Assembly: GCA_022835595.1 (NCBI GenBank)
Contig: BQUP01000013.1
Location: 186,001 to 250,000, forward strand
Length of the DNA: 64,000 nt
Direction: 5' to 3'
Source: Cystobasidium ongulense
Lineage: Eukaryota > Basidiomycota > Cystobasidiomycetes > Cystobasidiales > Cystobasidiaceae
Shown here piece after piece: positions 57,121 through 64,000 of the stretch; positions within the stretch are counted from its first letter, which is position 1, and each line of letters starts with the position of its first letter. Below the pieces are notes generated by a model. It had not been told where the DNA came from and did no database searches. It saw nothing but the letters and a program-made list of their open reading frames with translations. Position numbers and translations under genes: made by a program.

Positions 57121-57542
57121 GTTTGATTCGATACTTCTGTGAATGGATGGTCAGAGGCAAACCTGGCTCGAGAGAAACGCCCCCGGCGAGACCGAAAACA
57201 CGTGAGTTACTATACACCATATATGCGAATAACTCAAGGGCGTGTAGCACAGTTAGGACTGGTACATTTCTCATACGAGACTTCAATAGGTGGCTGTATC
57301 GGAAGTAGTATACAGCCACAAGCGAAACAATTTTAAATGATACCGCTGTGAGAGAGCTAAGAAGATTGTAGGTCATCAATGCATTCGATCGAGGTATGTA
57401 GTCTATCTAAGGCAAGTATATTCCATTATTCATTCTCCTGCTAATTGTCCGCCCGAGAGCGGCGGACTCGTCTCATTCCAGGTTCAGGGCAGCCATTCGA
57501 GCAGAAAAGTTGACTATTTACACGAAATGTCGAAGGAAGTAG
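57121..57542. promoter_or_regulatory. Upstream region of ELP5
   Basis: 422 nt upstream of the ELP5 start; nothing specific seen. Confidence 0.5.
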
Positions 57543-57956
57543 TCAGTTGAAAGGCTTCCTACAGTTTGCGCGGGATGACTATGCTTACCCATCTAAATCG
57601 ATGTTCACTACACCCCAATAATGGGGCATGCCTGGCAAGATAAGTGGACACCTCTCGCATGCGAGAGCTTGACGTGCTTCGTCACCGACAATGCGAGCTG
57701 GCACATGGCCTCCATAGATCTGTGCATCATTTAGCTGCCCGTGAGAGTCTACCTCAGCGTCTGATCCTCCTATGCCGCCACAAAAGCTTTTGAGTACCTC
57801 AATGGCATGGAGTTCATGAGCAGTGTATTTACGGCCTCGAGCTATCGCGCAGCTACGACGAGGTTTGGAGACTTTCCGTTTGAGGTGCACCCTGTTCCAG
57901 TCCTTGTAAGGGATATCCAACTCCGACGCGATTGTTGATGTTTCTAGTGTGCACAT
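57543..57956 (-). CDS. Doubtful small gene
   Basis: Exons 57589..57956 and 57543..57558 would give 127 aa starting MCTLETSTIASEL. The open frame contains a basic stretch (HLKRKVSKPRRS), a Cys pair (ACERC) and a credible GTAAGC donor/CTGTAG acceptor, but no family is recognised and the second exon adds only a few residues. An acceptor-like CAG immediately upstream of the ATG (57962) would allow a missing 5' exon. It could be a small orphan gene, a remnant or chance. Confidence 0.3.
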
Positions 57957-58574
57957 AGAGACTGTTCGTCAAGCGTGATGTTAGGCCAGCTAACAACACC
58001 AGATGGGTAATGGATCGGAAGGCGGGGATTAGGAATTCTTGAAACGATCTATCGATTTGTCTGAACACAAGAATCATTGCAGCTATACTGTTACCTTGTG
58101 ATACATCCCGTTGTACCGCCTCCTTGCGTGGGCTGTTGCGGGCGGTGTCCTAACGTGACCATCCTGCTGATCATATATGTCGGAGGGACGCCTGCCTGGC
58201 TGGGTCTTGACGTTGACCGGCTTCTACAGTACATCGTTGTGGTCTAGGGATGTGCTCTGTCATACGCGTGGTGAATATCAGATGCGAAAGCTCAGAACGG
58301 AGTCAAATTAGCCTTTGGCTCATTCCCGGTGAATAAACCTGCCGCCAATGTTTCATCGTCTCAAGACACACCCGCGCACCAGTTGATCACGGATATCAGT
58401 AACAGTGGCTGGTGGCATGACCATATCAACGCTTTGGGCCTCCTCGAATGCTGTGCAAGTCGTGGATCTCTGGGCGCCGGTGTCGTGGCGATTCCAAGTG
58501 GAGGGTATTGCTAATATTGCAGATGGAGAACGAACAAGGACGGCGCACAACGCTCAGAAAGGAAATGAGAATCT
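57957..58574. other. Spacer downstream of QCR6
   Basis: 618 nt. A minus frame (57853-58077) with a hydrophobic stretch has no splice-linked partner that I could establish. Otherwise nothing. Confidence 0.45.
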
Positions 58575-59304
58575 CTATTTGAGCTTTGCGAAAAGCTTTG
58601 GCGCCGCCTGCAAAACAGCACCAACGTCAGTAAGGAGCACGCATCATTGCCGGGTAAGAAACATGGAAGCAGAAGACCTACGCAGTTATCGACACAATGC
58701 ATCAAATGGACTTTGGAATGAACGCGGATTGTTAGTTATCGTAGATGGCATCCACAGAGATGTCAGAGACCCACAAAGCTCTTCAACACAGTCCTCGCCC
58801 TTGTGGCCCTTCCCAGCTTCTACGCGTTCAGAGCAGTGCTCGAAGTGGTGCTTGAGGTTGATGCACTCTTTTGATTCCGCGCACTCTGTGTAGAAGGACA
58901 GGAGGTGTTGAACACATGATAATCAGCACTCGGCTCGTACAGACGACAGATTTGGATGCGAGAAACTGACTTTCGCGTATTTCAGGGTAGATCTGAGGAC
59001 AGGAAAGAAACGTGTGTGACAGAGTCAGCACGGGATATTGTTGTGGTCGCTGCCATCATGGAGCCTCTTGCATGATCTGGCTACTCACATCTTCTGGCTC
59101 CTCCTCGTCTTCGTCGTCGTCGCCTCCAGCCTCAGTTTCTTCGGCATCATCTCCAGCATCGTCGCTACCAGCTTCTTCGGACTTGTCCTCCTCCTGAGGC
59201 TCGTCTGCGCGTGCACTTGGTAGCAAGCTTGTGAAGAAGCTGCTGAAGGAGCTGAATCCGGTCGACTGCTGCTGATCCTGCTGGCTCTCGCTTGTCACGG
59301 CCAT
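58575..59304 (-). CDS. QCR6: Cytochrome bc1 complex hinge protein (subunit 6)
   Basis: Exons 59089..59304, 58971..58992, 58775..58885, 58682..58710 and 58575..58607 give 136 aa. It is an acidic subunit of complex III on the intermembrane-space side that supports cytochrome c1. The N-terminal half has a Ser/Phe-rich lead, then a highly acidic run (residues about 35-72). The C-terminal hinge domain has paired Cys in CAESKEC...FEHCSERV...EDCVEEL...LMHCVDNC that form two disulfide-linked helices, and the end APKLFAKLK is typical. Start ATG is the first in frame. Confidence 0.94.
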
Positions 59305-59578
59305 GTTGACTCTATTGATGCGTTAGGCGGACGGCGTATACGAGGTTGAGTGCTCTGTATGCTTTTGAAGGGCTCGGTGACTGGCTGCTGGCTTTCCCTC
59401 CTGCCGCTGTCGTCTTGTTGCGGTTGTACTTGGTGCAAGAGCTGCTGCAGAGAATATTGGGGCGAAATGATTGGGCGGCGATCGGGGCAAGCAATCAGAG
59501 GCAAGTTGGCTGTCGGATTATAACGATTACTGCTTCCTTTTCAAGCGACACTGCATGCAATACATCTGGTTCCCTTGC

Positions 59579-62500
59579 TCATCCTGTTGCATAAGACGTA
59601 CCCTCAAGCCCTCGACAAACAATGGCAAAGTTCTCTGTAGCTTCCCTCAACTTCCGCAAAGAACGCGAGCTAGATACGATATGGGTTGACACTTAGCATC
59701 ACGTTCAGATTGTTGAACAACTACACTCTCGTACTCACCTCATGATCGCCTTGGCGTATCTGTCTTTCTGCTCTTGCGAGACTCGTCGCGATGGAAAACC
59801 GTCCTGACCAGTGCACCTGAATCAGCACATTGCAATGCTGTGGAAGACGACGATAGCTTGCTGACCTGTGCCATAAGCTCCTTCAGCCAGGCGCGCGTTT
59901 CGTTCGGAATCCTCTTCGAGAATGCCAGAAGAAGCTCTGCTAGGTAGCCCAGATTTGATCTGGGCAGTTTCCCGCCAACGCCGGCTAGCGTACGCTCGAG
60001 AGCTGACTGTCCATGTGCCTGCATCAGGGATAGGAAAATTGGAGCGATGTCCGGCCGAGTACTATCTGCTGCAGCTTCGTTGACCATTGCAGTCTATCAA
60101 AACGTCAAGTGGACTAGATTAACGATAGTCTCGCCAAGTTTCCAGCCATCGGCTTCGACTTACAAGAAGCTGTATGCTCTTTTGGAGACCCACACGCTCC
60201 TGCAGCTCGAGTGCATAAATTGAGACGACGACTAGCCCTTCTAAAAGCTGAGGCAGTGACGCAAGCACAGCGGAGTAAGACGTTAAGGCGGATAACGCCC
60301 AGTCCATGAAAGTCTGCACCAGATCGGGGTGAGCCTCCATTGCTGCAGACATGCATCAGCTCGTTTCACGTTAGCTCGTTTCCTAGGAGCATCACCCACT
60401 TGGCAGATTAGACAAAGATGAGAGGCCCCTCTCCAGTATTCGACCTATCGCGACCTGTAAAATTCCTTGCCCACCTGCTGGAAGCGTGTTCTTACGGAGT
60501 CTGAATAGAAGGAGGCTGGAAATGGATAGCCAGGTGGCTTCGAGGTCTGACACGATCAAGTGACTGAGGATGTCTGCGAGGGCCAGGGGATCCAAAGATA
60601 GTGGAGTAGCTATATTTGTGCTTGTACACGCCTTAAGGAAATCGGCTAAAGACTGTGAAACCTCCGCATCTCTTCTATACGTATTGGTAATGGCCTTCAC
60701 GGCTTCCAGCAGGTGGCCCCGCAATGTCTCAACACGCTCATCTGAGTTTACAGCTTTCGATTTTTCTGCTTCATCCGTAGCTTCGGCCAGACTATCGAGA
60801 TCGAGAATTTCGTCCTCTGGCTCCGCGAGGGACTTTGCGCATGCAGTCAAGGACGCTAACTGCAGGAGGATCACCGCTTTACCCTCATCCTGTCGTGTAG
60901 AGTTAGTAGGCGATGCGACCTAGTTGAGCTAGTCACTTACTGTACTCGGATTGGTCATGGCGTTCGAAAGTTTGGCTATGGAATTTTCCACTAGAACTAC
61001 CACTGGCTCGACCAGGCGGTCTGCTGGAAGTGCTTGAATGACGGCAGCCACACTTCCCACGACTCTGACATAGTCTGATTCCTGCAAGTTATGACGGTTA
61101 ACATCATGCCTTTTGACGTACATCCTGCGACTTACTGGTATTTGCCCCTCTAAATTCCGCACCAGCTCTGCAAAGGAGGCAACATGGTCGATAAGCTCCC
61201 GTCGACAGGAATCACACAGGGCCGAAAGAGACATCGCGGCTGCTTGGGAGGTGTTCTCCTGGCCGAGGAAGCCGACAGTACACTGGAGAGCTGGAAGGAG
61301 AGCTTCGCTGTTGTGCCGGAACCAGGGAGCATACACCTCTGTTGAGGAATGCGCTATGAGCTTAGATCTTTGAAATCGTTGAGAATCAACGTGCTCACCG
61401 ATGAGGCGCAGACCTGCTCGCTGCAGTCGATGATATTGGTTTCCGGTAAGCTTGGCGAGTGTCTGAATGAGCGGCCCACCAAAAAGTTGGGTCGCGGCCG
61501 TCTCCTCGTCCATGGGGACTGCTTCATGTATTGCGGATATGCAGTATAGACTTGATTCCAGATTCTGAACTGATTGTCCGTTCTCTGCAATTGCTTGAAG
61601 CTCGTTTGTCGCTCGCTGGACCAGTTCGGCCAGCATGGGCTCACGCAAGACGTAGTAGGCGTTGATAAGGCAGTCTCCAACGTCAATCCTATATCTTGAA
61701 AAGCTTTGTTTGATGTCTGAGAATGCCTCCAAATTAGCAATCATCACGCTCAAGCCACTTCTAGCAAGCGGCTTACCTGCGGGCCAGCTGCTATACTCCC
61801 TGTCTTCTGGGAAAGTGATTTTGACTTTTAAGCCGTTGACAAGGGTATCGAATACTTCTTTCACTATTGGCCACCTTGGATCTCCGAGGCCGCTTTGTGT
61901 CGCCACTACTCCATTATCTGCTATCTCCTCTTGCAAGTACGCCCAGATTGGAAGAGCTATGTCGCTGATTTGCTCATCTATATCATGATAGCCAGGAAAA
62001 CAGGTAACTAGAAGTAGTCTTTGTAGCAAAGCAATTGACCGGGGAGTAGACAGTTCCGCAATAATGGTGGTGTAAGAGTGCTCGAACAATGCTACTAAAA
62101 GTTTAAAGAGTGCCAGAGTCACGTCTTCCACTTCTTGATCTATAAATTGCCAAGTATTAGCATAGCGTCGCAGTCTAGTTGGTATGGAGCGTACCTTCTC
62201 TAGCTCTCTCGTAAATTTGGCCCACTCCGGGAGATGCGCAGAAATCTAGAAGGGCTGAAACGCGAGTGTCGGTTGCAAAAGCGCCGTCCAGAAGGATATC
62301 TTCGACACAGGCGCATGCGTCGACGCACGTGGCTTCGTTGGGTAACAATTGGAGTACAAGTGGATATACAGATTCCAAAAGGCTGAGGTGTGGTGCATGC
62401 TGGTCAGCTTTGCTCCGGGTTTGTACGAGATGAGGAAAGCTGACTATCTGTTGACGTCGCGCTTTGCTAGCCAACTTTGAAGGCATCTCAGAGCTGCGTT

Positions 62501-63515
62501 CAATTCGGCTGGATCTTTGCTTTCTGGAGCTGACAAGCTGGTGGTTATCATGTCCGTCACGTTTGGGGCTACGTCCGAGACCACCTGATCGTACTGTACT
62601 CTGGAAGAGTAGGTGACTTCAGTAAAGCTCACTTCGACTCTGTGACAGTTCACCCACCTTTTACTGCCCACTAAATCGGCTCTACCAATCTCTTCTATTG
62701 CCAGTGTGAGAAACTCGTAGATTCCTAAGCGCGAACAGCCGCTCGCAGTCAATCGCAGAATAGTTTCGAGAAGCCAGTTGGGCCATGTATTCGGAGCCAG
62801 CCGGAAAGAAAGGTTCGTGATCTGGAGACGGGTATAATCGACGTATCAGAAAACCACCTACGGTAGGACGAGCAGAATGGAAGATGCGCCTGACCGCCAC
62901 TGCTAGTTTGCGATACACGACTCGCTCGCCTGGAACACTTGATGTTCCGGCAGGCGGGTACGCTGCTCTTGCGCTGTCACATAGCCATTCTAGTATGGCT
63001 TCCTTCAATGAGGTCCAGTGCTCTTCCGGCAGAGTATGCCAGTCGCGCGAGATCTTGACAGTCAATGTATGCGCGCCGAAAAAGCGTACGTTTGCATCCT
63101 AAGTGAGACGAGGGCTCAGCGCTAGACCTCAATTCTTAAGCTGCGTGGTTCTGAGCTTGAAGCATACGTTGTTGCTGCTCGACAGGAGCTGACCACCGAG
63201 AGACCATGCATTTTGCGATTGCTGAGCTGTGAAAAGGGCATGTTGGAGCTGCTTCTGCTCTTCGAGCTACGATAATTGCAAGTCAGGTCAGTATTGGACC
63301 TTTAGCCAGTATCATGGAGGAGCACCGCAGTACTCACACCTGGCGGTGCTGCGTTTGAGCCGTGGAGTCGCTGTATGATCTGGGTCACGCGAAACAAAAA
63401 CAAGATGGTCGTGATCAGCAAGCGGTCGATGATCACCAGTCTCACACAACGGCAGGAACCTCAAGCTCACCTGTATTATCGAAGCAACCTCGCTCGTAGC
63501 TGACTCATTGCTCAT
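59579..63515 (-). CDS. IPO13: Importin-13 family karyopherin beta
   Basis: Sixteen exons: 63471..63515, 63338..63370, 63168..63266, 62862..63098, 62658..62821, 62445..62600, 62195..62382, 61777..62139, 61399..61716, 61136..61338, 60941..61081, 60400..60889, 60164..60342, 59866..60093, 59739..59803 and 59579..59669. They give 999 aa (human IPO13, 963). It is a HEAT-repeat transport receptor for import and export cargo. Markers: NAWSLGGQLL, DANVRFFGAHTLTVKISRDW near the N-terminus, SFRLAPNTWPNWLLETILRLTA, and the C-terminal DGFPSRRVSQEQKDRYAKAI and FAIVCRGLEGTSY ending, which distinguishes importin-13 from transportin-SR. In yeast the nearest relative is Pdr6/Kap122. All exon phases close. The weakest boundary is exon 6/7 (GTCAGC donor at 62444). 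Confidence 0.92.
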
Positions 63516-64000
63516 ACCGCTCCAGCTTGTTTCGTGTACGGGGTTCGACAAAATGCAAGCCATGTCGAAAGAGCCAGTTCTGGCAAAAGCTCAAAGCTGC
63601 CTATCGCAAGGCGAACCCACGACACCACGTAGAAAGCAATTCTTCGAGGTGTACATGTAACTATTCACTACTAATCAAACCGAAGTATCACATCCTGGAA
63701 TATATGCTAATGCCAATGGCTTCCCTCGCGCGTATAACAAGGTCTCAAGGACCATTTGGCACGTGCTCGCAGGACACCTTCCAATGATACCTCTTCACTT
63801 GAAGGTGAATCCTAGCTTAGATGAGACAGATACATTAAGCTACTTTATGCTTATATAGCTGACAGCAATCATCCCATTTGGACATATTAGTATTAGCAGC
63901 TCAAACTCTAGCGATCATTTTTCATCGTCTCGAAACGTCTCTGTAAAAAGGACATGCTACGCTGCCTTAACCAAGCTGATTGACTGTGCATTGACACAAT
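63516..64000. promoter_or_regulatory. Upstream region of IPO13 to window edge
   Basis: 485 nt. No supported gene; it should include the IPO13 promoter. Confidence 0.45.

Noticed and set aside
58405-58893. Plus-strand open frame of 162 codons
   Set aside because: It is antisense to QCR6 exons 3-5 and shows no family similarity; the QCR6 model explains the region.
59550-59610. Extra 3' exon for IPO13
   Set aside because: The putative intron would be 28 nt; reading through gives the family-typical CRGLEGTSY ending.
1-64000. tRNA or rRNA genes, LTR elements or other transposons
   Set aside because: Scanning for TTCGANNC-like B boxes in context, long direct repeats, and polymerase or integrase motifs gave nothing convincing; the BED finger is the only transposon-associated domain and stands alone.

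Overview
The window is nuclear DNA of a filamentous or dimorphic fungus, almost certainly a basidiomycete and most likely in or near Ustilaginomycotina (the rank below phylum is inference). Evidence: dense genes on both strands, many short introns (about 46-90 nt) with GTRNGT donors and CAG/TAG acceptors, several micro-exons, and a set of conserved eukaryotic housekeeping genes. There are no operons, rRNA, tRNA, CRISPR arrays or recognisable transposons. About 27 protein genes are annotated. Exon structures were derived by hand from splice signals, reading-frame closure and family conservation. Every multi-exon model quoted sums to a multiple of three.

Layout. 0.4-2.5 kb: mitochondrial processing peptidase alpha (-). 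3.0-8.1 kb: two tandem Delta-12 fatty-acid desaturases (-) separated by a long imperfect hairpin. 9.7-15.7 kb: symportin SYO1 (+), a BED zinc-finger protein with a polyQ tract (+), and 5-hydroxyisourate hydrolase (+). 16.1-17.1 kb: NEDD8 E2 UBC12 (-). 17.6-19.6 kb: autophagic lipase ATG15 (+). 20.3-27.8 kb: a tandem array of three unrecognised paralogues (+, here A, B and C). They share an N-terminal CxxC...CYIC module coded by four exons with identical phases and carry completely different C-terminal tails. 28.1-30.7 kb: DNA polymerase kappa (-), head-to-head with GID9/MAEA E3 ligase (+, 31.0-32.4). 33.0-35.8: MAU2/SCC4 cohesin loader (+). 36.3-39.6: Pil1-family BAR protein with a very long disordered tail (+). 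39.8-41.2: CAK1-like kinase (+). 41.3-42.4: glutathione S-transferase (-). 42.8-44.5: 2-oxoglutarate/Fe(II) oxygenase (+). 44.6-46.6: two unrecognised, probably nuclear proteins (-). 46.9-48.5: DHHC palmitoyltransferase (-). 48.9-50.3: SPT2 histone chaperone (-). 51.1-53.3: single-pass membrane protein with Ser/Thr-rich ectodomain (+). 53.8-54.9: cyclophilin A (-). 55.5-57.1: ELP5 (-). 57.5-58.0: a doubtful small gene. 58.6-59.3: QCR6 hinge protein (-). 59.6-63.5: importin-13 (-, 16 exons).

Most neighbours have unrelated jobs, as expected for a eukaryotic chromosome. The exceptions are the desaturase pair and the A/B/C array, both local tandem duplications. The A/B/C array is the best candidate here for undescribed biology: a putative metal-binding module combined with variable coiled-coil, repetitive or basic tails.
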